Below are positions 8,652-16,232 of a stretch of DNA of 64,000 nt, in pieces. The DNA is from an uncultured Clostridia bacterium. Lineage in GTDB: Bacteria; Bacillota; Clostridia; Oscillospirales; CAG-272. A program made the position numbers and the translations under genes. The notes beneath the pieces are model-generated. The model did no database searches. It was not told the DNA's origin and was given only the letters and a program-made list of their open reading frames with translations. The stretch covers positions 1-64,000 of the forward strand of contig CANRIL010000002.1 in the NCBI GenBank assembly GCA_947630625.1, given 5' to 3'. Position 1 is the stretch's first letter, and each line of letters begins with the position of its first letter.

Positions 8652-9536
8652 ATGAAAAACAGCAGACTGATATATACATGTGCGCTTATGGTTTCTGTCA
8701 TCGCCGCGCTCGGCCTTTCATCGGTACGCGTACTCGCGCTGCTCATGGAATTTGATTCTTCCGCATCGTATTACAATCACGATGCGGTCATGCCGATGGC
8801 GTTCATCTGCGGCGCCGTCATCGCGCTCATAATTTCGGCGCTCTTTATCGTGCTGCTGCGCGGCGAGTTCTCCCGCGTCGACCCGACCGAGGAATCGTCA
8901 TCCGTCATTTTCGTTTCGGCGCTCGTCAGCTTCATCATGGTCGGCGCAACGGTGTTTTCGTTCGTCCTCGGCACGTCGCCGCTCTCGTTTGCGGGCATAG
9001 TCACCGCGCTGCTCGCGATCGCCGCCGCCGCATATTTCCTGCTCGGGATCGCAATGCCGCTGCGCTCGGATACCGCGATCGTCATTTTGTCTGTCGTCGA
9101 GCTTGTGTGGATGTGCATGACGATATTCAGCATCCATACGGCGAGCGGGATCAATATAAACAATCCGAACAAGACCCTTCTGCTTGTCGCCCTCTCCGCC
9201 GCCGCCTTCTTCTTCCTCGTCGAAGGCCGCTTCCGCGTCGGCAGCGGAAAGGCGAAGCGCGCGATCTATGTCTTTCTCGGACTCGCCTCGATCATACTGC
9301 TCGGGCTTTACTCGCTGCCGAATGCTGTTCTGATCCTGCTCGGCGCTTATCCCGACAATTACGACATATGCAGAGAGCTCATCGTGCTCGCGATATTCAT
9401 TTACGTTCTCATCCGCATGTGCGTCGTCTCCGGCATGGTGGGCGATGATTACGAGGACGAAGACGAGGATGAAGACGCCGACATGAAGCAGAACGTCCCC
9501 GCGTACAAAGGCGCGCCCCGTTCCGGGCGCAGATGA
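8652..9536 (+). CDS. polytopic membrane protein of unknown function
   Basis: This 294-residue protein has about seven or eight hydrophobic segments (for example LALLMEF, FICGAVIALIISALFIVLL, FIMVGATVFSFVLG, IFLYVLIRM-like near the C-terminus). It ends in a soluble tail with an Asp/Glu run (DDYEDEDEDEDAD) and a basic end. I do not recognise a family. GGAGGAAT lies directly before the ATG. A tellurite-resistance-type TelA gene follows 36 nt downstream, so the two are probably one transcript and may act together at the envelope; this is inferred from neighbourhood only. Confidence 0.7.
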   Translation: MKNSRLIYTCALMVSVIAALGLSSVRVLALLMEFDSSASYYNHDAVMPMAFICGAVIALIISALFIVLLRGEFSRVDPTEESSSVIFVSALVSFIMVGATVFSFVLGTSPLSFAGIVTALLAIAAAAYFLLGIAMPLRSDTAIVILSVVELVWMCMTIFSIHTASGININNPNKTLLLVALSAAAFFFLVEGRFRVGSGKAKRAIYVFLGLASIILLGLYSLPNAVLILLGAYPDNYDICRELIVLAIFIYVLIRMCVVSGMVGDDYEDEDEDEDADMKQNVPAYKGAPRSGRR

Positions 9537-9572
9537 GCGCAATATAAATAAAACATAAGGAGAAATTGAATC

Positions 9573-10775
9573 ATGGACGACACCAGCAAGTATACCGATC
9601 TTCCGACCCCGACACTGTCGCTCGGCGGAGAAGCCGTCGCGGCTGCCCCCGAGCTGTCGCTCCCGACAGACGAGAGCCAGGCGCAGACGCCGCCCGCGGA
9701 AGTTGAAATCGACGACAGCATGCTGACCGATGAGGAAAAACGTCAGGTCGAGGAATTCTCCGAAAAGATAGACATAACGGACAGCGCCGTCATAATGCAG
9801 TATGGCGCGCCCGCACAGACAAAAGTCTCCCAGTTCTCCGACACGGCGCTTGAAAAAGTGCGCACGAAAGACCTCGGTCAGATCGGCGACGCGATAACGA
9901 GCCTTGTCGTCGAGCTGAAGGGGCTTTCCGTCGACGAGGCGGAGGACAAGGGATTTTTCGGGCTTTTCAAAAAGACCGGCAACAAAGTCGCCGCGCTCAA
10001 GGCGAAATACGACAAGGCGGAGGTCAACGTCGACAAGATATGCGACGCGCTGCGCGAGCATCAGATCCAGCTTCTCAAGGATATCGCGACGCTCGACAGG
10101 CTCTACGCCGTCAACCTCACATACCAGAAGGAGCTGACGATGTACATCATCGCCGGCAAACGCAGGCTGAAGCGCGAGCGCGAAACGACGCTCGTCGAGC
10201 TGACCGAAAAGGCGAAGGCTTCCGGACTCGCTGAGGACGCGCAGGCTGCCCGCGATTTCTCCGACCTCTGCGACAGATTTGAAAAGAAGCTCTACGACCT
10301 CGAACTGACGCGCATGATCTCGATCCAGATGGCTCCCCAGATACGTCTGATACAGAACAGCGACACGATGATGGTCGAGAAGATACAGTCGACCCTCGCC
10401 AACACGATCCCTCTCTGGAAGAGCCAGATGGTGATCGCGCTCGGCCTCTCGCACGCGTCCCAGGCGATGGAGGCGCAGCGCGAAGTTTCCGAGGTGACGA
10501 ACGAGCTCTTGAAGAAGAACGCCGACGCGCTCAAGACGAGCACGGTCGAGGTCGCGCGCGAATCGGAGCGCGGCATCGTCGACATGGAGACGATAGCGCA
10601 TACGAATCAGCAGCTCGTCTCAACGCTTGAGGAAGTCATCCGCATACAGGACGAGGGCAAGACGAAGCGCCGCGAATCCGAGGCGGAGCTTGCCCGTATC
10701 GAGTCGGAGCTCAAAAAGAAACTGCTTGAAATACACGACATCAAGCCCGCGGGCGAGGACGCGCCGCAGACTTGA
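9573..10775 (+). CDS. toxic anion resistance protein, TelA family
   Basis: This 400-residue cytoplasmic protein matches TelA: a disordered acidic N-terminus (about 1-60), then a long alpha-helical body with ITDSAVIMQYG, TKVSQFSDTAL, GFFGLFKKTGNKV, DKICDALREHQIQLLKDI and a C-terminal amphipathic helix rich in Glu/Lys. Family members are linked to tellurite or other envelope stress and to cell-surface stress operons; the biochemical activity is unknown. AAGGAGAAATTGAATC precedes the ATG. It is paired with the membrane protein just upstream, which could be its anchor. Confidence 0.88.
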   Translation: MDDTSKYTDLPTPTLSLGGEAVAAAPELSLPTDESQAQTPPAEVEIDDSMLTDEEKRQVEEFSEKIDITDSAVIMQYGAPAQTKVSQFSDTALEKVRTKDLGQIGDAITSLVVELKGLSVDEAEDKGFFGLFKKTGNKVAALKAKYDKAEVNVDKICDALREHQIQLLKDIATLDRLYAVNLTYQKELTMYIIAGKRRLKRERETTLVELTEKAKASGLAEDAQAARDFSDLCDRFEKKLYDLELTRMISIQMAPQIRLIQNSDTMMVEKIQSTLANTIPLWKSQMVIALGLSHASQAMEAQREVSEVTNELLKKNADALKTSTVEVARESERGIVDMETIAHTNQQLVSTLEEVIRIQDEGKTKRRESEAELARIESELKKKLLEIHDIKPAGEDAPQT

Positions 10776-10807
10776 GGCAATCAATAAAATAATACCGGAA
10801 GAGGTGT

Positions 10808-10839
10808 GCGGGGGAGAACGTCGTTGACGGCTCCCCCGC
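10808..10839 (+). promoter_or_regulatory. hairpin between Shine-Dalgarno and start codon of the ABC-F gene
   Basis: GCGGGGGAG (10808-10816) pairs with CTCCCCCGC (10831-10839). The best Shine-Dalgarno, GAGGTG at 10801-10806, lies just before it and the ATG at 10849 nine nt after it. No T run follows, so it is not a canonical terminator. Folding would bring GAGGTG to about 10 nt from the ATG. Confidence 0.55.
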
Positions 10840-10848
10840 CAAAAGCAA

Positions 10849-12792
10849 ATGACGATTCTCACGGCTGACTCGCTTTCGCTCTCATACGGGGCGAAGGTGA
10901 TAATCGAAAACATAAGCTTTACAATAAACGAAGGCGACAAGCTCGGAATTGTCGGCGTGAACGGCAGCGGAAAAACGACGCTGCTTTCAATGATCTCAGG
11001 CGACATCAAGCCGGACACGGGCGGCGTCTACATCGCGCACGGCAAAACAATCGGCATACTTCGGCAGAACGAGGCGTTTTCCCGCGTGCCCGGCTGCCCC
11101 GACACCGTGCTCGGGCAGATGTACGGCGCTTTCCCGCGCCTGCTCGAAATCGAAGAGCGGCTGTCCGTGCTCGAACGCATGATAACGGTCCTGCCGCCCG
11201 GTGGCTACGGCTGCATGAACGCGCTGCGCGAGCACGACGAGCTGACCGCCGAATACCGCGACGGCGGCGGCCTCTACTACCGCGCACGCTGCGTCTCCGT
11301 GCTCTCGAAGCTCGGCTTTGACGAGAGCTTCCACGACCTGCCGACAGGCGCGCTCTCCGGCGGCCAGCGCACGAGGCTCGCCCTCGTCCGCCTGATCCTT
11401 TCCGAACCCGACATCCTGATACTCGACGAGCCGACGAACCACCTCGACATAGATTCGCTCAACTGGCTCGAAAGCTTTCTTTCGACGTACAAAAAGACGG
11501 TCATGGTAGTCTCCCACGACCGCTGGTTTCTCGACCATGTCACAAACAAAACGCTCGAGATCGAGCACAAAAAGGGCAAGCTGTATCCGGCGGCATATTC
11601 GGGTTACGTCGAGCTCAAGCGCCGCGAGCGCGAATCTCAGGAGCGCGAATGGCAGGCGCAGCAGCGCGACATAAAACATCAGCTCGATATAATCGAGCAG
11701 CAGCGCCGGTGGGGGCAGGAACGCAACTTCGTCACGATCAAGAGCCGCGAACGGTACCTCGCGCACATGACGCTCGTCAATCGCCCGGACGCGCTGCCGA
11801 AATCCATAAAATTCCGGCTCGAAGCGGCGGGGCGCAGCGGGAACGAGGTCCTTGACGTGCGCGGGCTCTCGATGTCGTTCGGCGGCAGCGCGCTGTTTTC
11901 CGACCTGTCGTTTTCGGTGCGCCGCCTTGACCGGCTCTTCATCCTCGGTCCCAACGGGTGCGGCAAATCGACTCTCATCAAGCTTCTGACCGGAAACCTT
12001 GACCCTGTATCCGGCGTCGTCGAATACGGCTACAACGTCGATGTCGGCTATTACGATCAGGAAAATCAGAACCTTACCGAGACGAACACTGTCATAGAAG
12101 AGCTCTGGGGCGAATACCCGTCATTGACGCAGACCGAGGTGCGCGGTGCGCTCGCACGCTTTCTGTTTGTCGGCGACGATATAGAAAAGCCCGTCTCCGT
12201 GCTCTCCGGCGGCGAGCGCGCGCGGCTGACGTTCTGTAAGCTCATTTTGTCGCGCGTAAATCTGCTCATCCTCGACGAACCGACGAATCACCTTGACATA
12301 AAATCGCGTGAAGCGCTCGAAGAAGCGCTCTCCGAATTTGAAGGGACCGTAATCGCAGTTTCGCATGACAGGTATTTTATAGACAAGCTCGCGACACGTA
12401 TACTCCCGCTCGAAAAGACTGATTCAAAAGTCTTTGAGGGCACATACGCCGAATACGCTGCGCGCCTTGAAGCGTCAGCGCCGGAGGCCGAAGCCGCGCC
12501 CGAATCCTCTATGTCGACGAACAAGGAGCGGTACCTTCAGGCAAAGAAGGAGGCCTCGGAGATACGAAAACGGCAGCGCGAGCTCGAACGCGTCACCGCG
12601 GAGGCGGAGCGCGCGGAAGCGGAGCTCATCGCCGTCGAAGAGGAGCTGTTCGGAGATGCCGCCAGCGACTACATCCGCGCCACCGAGCTCTCCGACAAAA
12701 AGGTCGAGCTTGAAAACGCGATATACGACCTTTACGCCCGGGAAGAAGAGCTGACCGCCGAACTGAAAGAGCTCGGCGCGCTGCCCGAATAG
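10849..12792 (+). CDS. ABC-F family ATP-binding protein
   Basis: This 647-residue protein has two ABC ATPase domains and no membrane segment. Domain 1: Walker A GVNGSGKTT, signature LSGGQRTRLALVR, Walker B ILILDEPTNHLD. Domain 2: GPNGCGKST, LSGGERARLTFCK, LLILDEPTNHLD. The charged linker between them (ERESQEREWQAQQRD) is the ribosome P-site tRNA-interaction motif region of ABC-F proteins, and a coiled coil closes the C-terminus (residues ~560-645). ABC-F proteins bind the ribosomal E site and adjust translation or displace antibiotics; which applies here cannot be told. ATG 10849 is the first possible start after an in-frame stop at 10825. The unusual leader hairpin suggests translational control. 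Confidence 0.92.
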   Translation: MTILTADSLSLSYGAKVIIENISFTINEGDKLGIVGVNGSGKTTLLSMISGDIKPDTGGVYIAHGKTIGILRQNEAFSRVPGCPDTVLGQMYGAFPRLLEIEERLSVLERMITVLPPGGYGCMNALREHDELTAEYRDGGGLYYRARCVSVLSKLGFDESFHDLPTGALSGGQRTRLALVRLILSEPDILILDEPTNHLDIDSLNWLESFLSTYKKTVMVVSHDRWFLDHVTNKTLEIEHKKGKLYPAAYSGYVELKRRERESQEREWQAQQRDIKHQLDIIEQQRRWGQERNFVTIKSRERYLAHMTLVNRPDALPKSIKFRLEAAGRSGNEVLDVRGLSMSFGGSALFSDLSFSVRRLDRLFILGPNGCGKSTLIKLLTGNLDPVSGVVEYGYNVDVGYYDQENQNLTETNTVIEELWGEYPSLTQTEVRGALARFLFVGDDIEKPVSVLSGGERARLTFCKLILSRVNLLILDEPTNHLDIKSREALEEALSEFEGTVIAVSHDRYFIDKLATRILPLEKTDSKVFEGTYAEYAARLEASAPEAEAAPESSMSTNKERYLQAKKEASEIRKRQRELERVTAEAERAEAELIAVEEELFGDAASDYIRATELSDKKVELENAIYDLYAREEELTAELKELGALPE

Positions 12793-12840
12793 ACCGAATG
12801 ACTCCGGTTCCCGCCGACAAATCAGAATTTAACGAAAAAG

Positions 12841-12870
12841 AAAGCTCCGGCGGCGCCGGAGCTTTTCATT
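12841..12870. terminator. bidirectional terminator between convergent ABC-F and YbjN genes
   Basis: AAAGCTCCGGC (12841-12851) pairs with GCCGGAGCTTT (12855-12865). A T run follows on the plus strand and A residues precede the stem, giving a T run on the other strand. Confidence 0.8.
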
Positions 12871-12879
12871 TAATTCATC

Positions 12880-13353
12880 TTACATGCTTGCGATGAAGTC
12901 GGTTACATTGATCAGCCCCTTGTCGATCGCAAGGAACTTGTCGTTATACATGTCAACGACCGCGCAGGAGCAGTCTATCATGTACTGGAAGAGACCTTCG
13001 CCGATCGTGCTTTCATGGAACGACGCCGTCAGTCTGAACATTACGGAGCCGGTCTGAACATCGTAGTCAAAGCTGCCGTCGGCGAGAACATACGTAGCGG
13101 CGCACGTAGCGAGCGCGCCTTCCATGCGCTTTTCCTCGCTGAACTTGAACGGCATGGGGGACATGAGCCTCACAAGCTGCCTCTGTATATCGACAATGAG
13201 CAGCATCTTCATCGGGATGTCTTCTCCGCTCACGCCGAAGTGAACGATAAGATTTTGGTCATCCTTTTCATAGTGCCAGTGTCTCGCATCGATAGCGTCG
13301 CAGAGCGTTCCGTATACTTTTTTCGCAAGGGCAAGTTTGCTTTCGTCTGTCAT
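12880..13353 (-). CDS. YbjN domain protein (first of two paralogues, promoter-distal)
   Basis: This 157-residue soluble protein has the YbjN fold pattern: N-terminal helix (LALAKKVYGTLCDAI), HWHYEKDDQNLIVHFGVSG, then SPMPFKFSEEKRMEGAL and GSFDYDV. Members resemble type III secretion chaperones and are labelled sensory transduction regulators, without a defined activity. It lies 24 nt downstream of a close paralogue on the same strand, with AAAGGAAG before its ATG, so the two form an operon. The pair probably arose by tandem duplication and could form a heterodimer. Confidence 0.82.
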   Translation of the reverse strand: MTDESKLALAKKVYGTLCDAIDARHWHYEKDDQNLIVHFGVSGEDIPMKMLLIVDIQRQLVRLMSPMPFKFSEEKRMEGALATCAATYVLADGSFDYDVQTGSVMFRLTASFHESTIGEGLFQYMIDCSCAVVDMYNDKFLAIDKGLINVTDFIASM

Positions 13354-13377
13354 GATATCATACTTCCTTTCGTTTCG

Positions 13378-13848
13378 TTAATTCTGAAGAAATTTCTCAA
13401 CAGGCATAAGCCCCTTGCAGAGCATCAGGAACTTATCGTTGTATTCGTCGATCGTGCCGCATGAGCAGAAGAGCATATACTCAAACGCCGTTTCGCTGAG
13501 TGTGCTCTCAATAAAGCTCGTCGTCATACGGAAGAGGATATTTCCGTGCATCACATCATAGTCAAAGCTGCCGTCAACGAGGCGGTTGTTGACAATGCTG
13601 ACCGCGAGCGCCATGTCGAGGCGCTTTTCCTCGGGGACATTAAAAGGCATAAACGACAAAAGCATGACAAGCTTTTTGTCCGGGTCTACCTTTATGTTGA
13701 TATCCAGCGGGAGGTCGTCACCCTGTGCGCCGCACTTGATCGTATAATTCTCGTCGTCCCTGTTGTAATGCCAGTCGTGTCCGTCAAGCATTTTGCACAG
13801 TGTGGCAAATGTTTCCTTTGCCAGTCTTACGTCCTTTTCGTCTGCCAT
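13378..13848 (-). CDS. YbjN domain protein (second paralogue, promoter-proximal)
   Basis: This 156-residue protein aligns along its full length with the downstream gene: DWHYNRDDENYTIKCGAQG, SFMPFNVPEEKRLDMAL, GSFDYDVMHGNILFR, CSCGTIDEYNDKFL. The ATG at 13848 is chosen because AAGGAG lies 8 nt upstream; a longer in-frame reading to 13947 crosses the promoter. Function is unknown beyond the YbjN family. Position suggests it is translated first from the shared promoter. Confidence 0.82.
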   Translation of the reverse strand: MADEKDVRLAKETFATLCKMLDGHDWHYNRDDENYTIKCGAQGDDLPLDINIKVDPDKKLVMLLSFMPFNVPEEKRLDMALAVSIVNNRLVDGSFDYDVMHGNILFRMTTSFIESTLSETAFEYMLFCSCGTIDEYNDKFLMLCKGLMPVEKFLQN

Positions 13849-13933
13849 GTTTCGTTTCTCCTTATCTCTTTCGCATCGTCGTTTTCTCCCCGGTAAACGA
13901 CCGCGGATGAACGCTCTTGATATTGCTGTTTTT

Positions 13934-13963
13934 ATTGTATCACACAAAACAGCGCATTGTCAA
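13934..13963 (-). promoter_or_regulatory. sigma-A promoter of the YbjN pair
   Basis: Minus strand: TTGACA (13963-13958), 18-nt spacer, TACAAT (13939-13934), about 85 nt before the ATG at 13848. Confidence 0.75.
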
Positions 13964-14049
13964 TATTTCTTTTTGCATCTTTCAAAGTTCTTAATAAAAT
14001 GTCACACTTTTGCGTCCACCGCTGATGAAAAACAAACGCCTGAAAGCGG

Positions 14050-14080
14050 AAAAAGACCGCGCCACAAGACCCGGTCTGCT
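14050..14080 (-). terminator. terminator after rpmF
   Basis: Minus strand: AGACCG (14077-14072) pairs with CGGTCT (14059-14054), followed by TTTTTCC. The loop is 12 nt. Confidence 0.6.
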
Positions 14081-14121
14081 GTTTTCCTCTTTCCCGCGCG
14101 CGGCGCCAACGCCGCCGCTCC

Positions 14122-14313
14122 TTACTTCTTCTCTTCCGCCTTGCTGATTACCTCGGCACCGTTATAGTGACCGCATGCCTTGCATACACGGTGACTCAGA
14201 ACGAATTCGCCGCAGTTCTTGCACTTTGACATGTCCGGAGCGTCGAGTCTGCTGTTGTTCGCACGTCTCATATCTCTGCGGGATTTGGATACTTTCCTCT
14301 TCGGTACAGCCAT
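14122..14313 (-). CDS. rpmF: 50S ribosomal protein L32
   Basis: This 63-residue protein has the L32 start [18 protein letters not shown] and a zinc ribbon with C31-x2-C and C-x2-C pairs (CKNCGEF, CKACGHY). It is a late-assembling large-subunit protein. It sits downstream of the DUF177 gene, the usual bacterial arrangement. AAGGAGG lies before the ATG. The zinc-binding form is intact. Confidence 0.97.
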   Translation of the reverse strand: MAVPKRKVSKSRRDMRRANNSRLDAPDMSKCKNCGEFVLSHRVCKACGHYNGAEVISKAEEKK

Positions 14314-14398
14314 GATGTTACCTCCTTTATGATCCGCCGCCGTCCGCGGCGCTTTTTCAGTTAATTTCTATATCTCAATTGTGATCCTGAGCGATTTT

Positions 14399-14953
14399 TC
14401 AATTCTCGCCGTGCCCGTCTTCGTCCGGGATTTCCTCGAGCAGCCGCGCGATCGCATCCCATCTCGGGTCGGTCCTCTCGGCTTCCTTTTCCTCGCAGTC
14501 ACAGTCGCCCTCGTTTTTGTTCTGTCCGCATATGGGGCAGACTCCGCGGCAATCCTCGCGGCAGAGAATCTGCGGCGGGAACGCGAGCATAAGTTCTTCG
14601 GCGACCTCGGCGTCAAGGTCAAGCTTTCCCTCGACCGCGATGAAATAATCGTCGCTGTTCTCGTCGGCGACGATGCCCTCCTCGGCAACCATGCGCTCAA
14701 GCCGGCACGACACGACGCCCTCCGCCTTGCCCCCGCACCTGTCGCAGAGCGCCGTATAATCGGCGTCCGCTTCAAGCGTCAGATAAAGGCATGAGCCGGA
14801 ATCGGATATGTTTCCCTTAACCCTGATAGGCGAGGTGAACGTCACCTCGGCGGGCGGGCGGGGCATATCGTCTTCACCGCCGCAGTCGATCTCATAAGCA
14901 AACGGGAGAGAACGAACCTTGCCCGAGAGCAGCGCATTTATATCGAGCTTCAT
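14399..14953 (-). CDS. DUF177 (YceD) protein
   Basis: This 184-residue protein matches DUF177: N-terminal MKLDINALLSGK, central C-x2-C in ALCDRCGG, then DLDAEVAEELMLAFP and a C-terminal Cys cluster (CREDCRGVCPICGQN, CDCEEKE). Family members are linked to 23S rRNA/ribosome biogenesis and nearly always precede rpmF, as here. GGAGGTG stands 6 nt before the ATG at 14953, which fixes the start over the longer reading to 14986. Confidence 0.92.
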   Translation of the reverse strand: MKLDINALLSGKVRSLPFAYEIDCGGEDDMPRPPAEVTFTSPIRVKGNISDSGSCLYLTLEADADYTALCDRCGGKAEGVVSCRLERMVAEEGIVADENSDDYFIAVEGKLDLDAEVAEELMLAFPPQILCREDCRGVCPICGQNKNEGDCDCEEKEAERTDPRWDAIARLLEEIPDEDGHGEN

Positions 14954-14991
14954 GGGCACACCTCCGCCGTTCATTCGGAACAGCAAGGGCT

Positions 14992-15020
14992 ATTATATAA
15001 CACCTGCGCCGTTTTGTCAA
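14992..15020 (-). promoter_or_regulatory. sigma-A promoter of DUF177-rpmF
   Basis: Minus strand: TTGACA (15020-15015), 17-nt spacer, TATAAT (14997-14992). Perfect consensus, about 40 nt before the ATG. Confidence 0.88.
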
Positions 15021-15116
15021 TAGCCATCTCGCAAAATAAGGAGATTTTTCATTCGATTTTTTGCTGAAATTGAAAATAACATCATGCTCTGTCACATCAT
15101 ACACGCTCCGCGGCAG

Positions 15117-15145
15117 TTGACACGGCGGCACATTTTTGATATAAT
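15117..15145 (+). promoter_or_regulatory. sigma-A promoter of holB-ricT
   Basis: Plus strand: TTGACA (15117-15122), 17-nt spacer, TATAAT (15140-15145), with the ATG at 15184. It diverges from the DUF177-rpmF promoter. Confidence 0.88.
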
Positions 15146-15183
15146 AGTTTCCGTGAAAAAATCGCTTTTCGGGGGGCTGTCAG

Positions 15184-16215
15184 ATGGCGGATCAAACGGC
15201 GCGCGCGGATTTTGCGTCCGTTCCGGGAAATGATGAGCTGAAACGCCGGCTCGCCCGGAGCATAAGGGAAAACACGCTCGGGCACGCATACGTCCTTGAA
15301 GGCTCCGGGATCATCCTGCCGTTTGCGAAAGAGATCGCGAAGGCGGCTTTATGCCTGGGGAGCGGTCCGATCCCGTGCGGCGAGTGCGACGCGTGCCGCA
15401 AAATAGACGCGGGCACGCATCCCGATGTCACGTTTATCTCACGCGGCGACCGCGCCTCGATCGGAGTTGACACGATCCGTTCCGTCCGCGCCGAGGCGTA
15501 TATAATCCCGTCCGAGGCGGAGCGCAAAATATACGTGATCGAGGACGCCGACACGATGACGGCGGAGGCGCAGAACGCCTTTCTTCTGACGCTTGAGGAG
15601 CCGCCCGAATACGTGCTCTACCTCCTTCTCTGCCGAAATTCCGACAACCTGCTTGAAACGGTGCGCTCCCGCGCGCCGTCGCTCAGATGCCGCCCCTGCA
15701 CGCCGGACGAGCTCGGCGAATACGTGCTCCGCACAATCGGCGCAAAGGCGCGCACGCTGCGCGACCGCGACCCGGACGCGTGGGAAGAGCTGATTCTGAT
15801 ATCCGACGGCGACCCGGCGCTAGCAGCATCCCTGCTTGAGAGCGGGGCGCTCACGAAGAAAATCGAGACAAAGCGGCAGGCGCTCTCGCTGCTGCTCGGC
15901 GCGCTTTCGCGCGACGATGACACAGTCGTCACCGTGTCCGGCATGAAAAAGCTCCGGCGCGACGACGCGCTTGAACTCATAACCTGCATGAGGGGCGCTC
16001 TGCGGGACATGCTCATATCAAAAAAGACGAACGCCGCCGGGACATGCTTTTTCCCGTCCGCCGACGACGCGGTGAACGCCGCGCAGTCATATCCGGCGCG
16101 GCGGCTCGCGGTCGCGCTCGACGCCGTGAGCGAATGCGGCGCTCTCATTGAAAGAAACGCCGCAGTAACGACATCGCTTTTGTCAATGACGATAAAAATA
16201 AGGAACTCGCAGTAA
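15184..16215 (+). CDS. holB: DNA polymerase III delta-prime subunit
   Basis: This 343-residue clamp-loader subunit has an AAA+ fold with zinc module CGECDACRKIDAGTHPDV, the delta-prime hallmark. LLTLEEPPEYV and the SRAPS-like RSRAPSLRC (sensor/SRC region) follow. As usual for delta-prime, the Walker A site is not intact (LEGSGIILPFAK). It helps load the beta clamp onto primed DNA. The next gene is ricT, 17 nt away; holB beside the PSP1 protein is a conserved Bacillota arrangement. Confidence 0.9.
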   Translation: MADQTARADFASVPGNDELKRRLARSIRENTLGHAYVLEGSGIILPFAKEIAKAALCLGSGPIPCGECDACRKIDAGTHPDVTFISRGDRASIGVDTIRSVRAEAYIIPSEAERKIYVIEDADTMTAEAQNAFLLTLEEPPEYVLYLLLCRNSDNLLETVRSRAPSLRCRPCTPDELGEYVLRTIGAKARTLRDRDPDAWEELILISDGDPALAASLLESGALTKKIETKRQALSLLLGALSRDDDTVVTVSGMKKLRRDDALELITCMRGALRDMLISKKTNAAGTCFFPSADDAVNAAQSYPARRLAVALDAVSECGALIERNAAVTTSLLSMTIKIRNSQ

Positions 16216-16232
16216 CTGCGGAAAGGATAAAT

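Noticed and set aside
8898-10601. A 567-codon open frame on the minus strand across the membrane protein and TelA genes
   Set aside because: It spans both plus-strand genes antisense, has no start signals and no recognisable domains.
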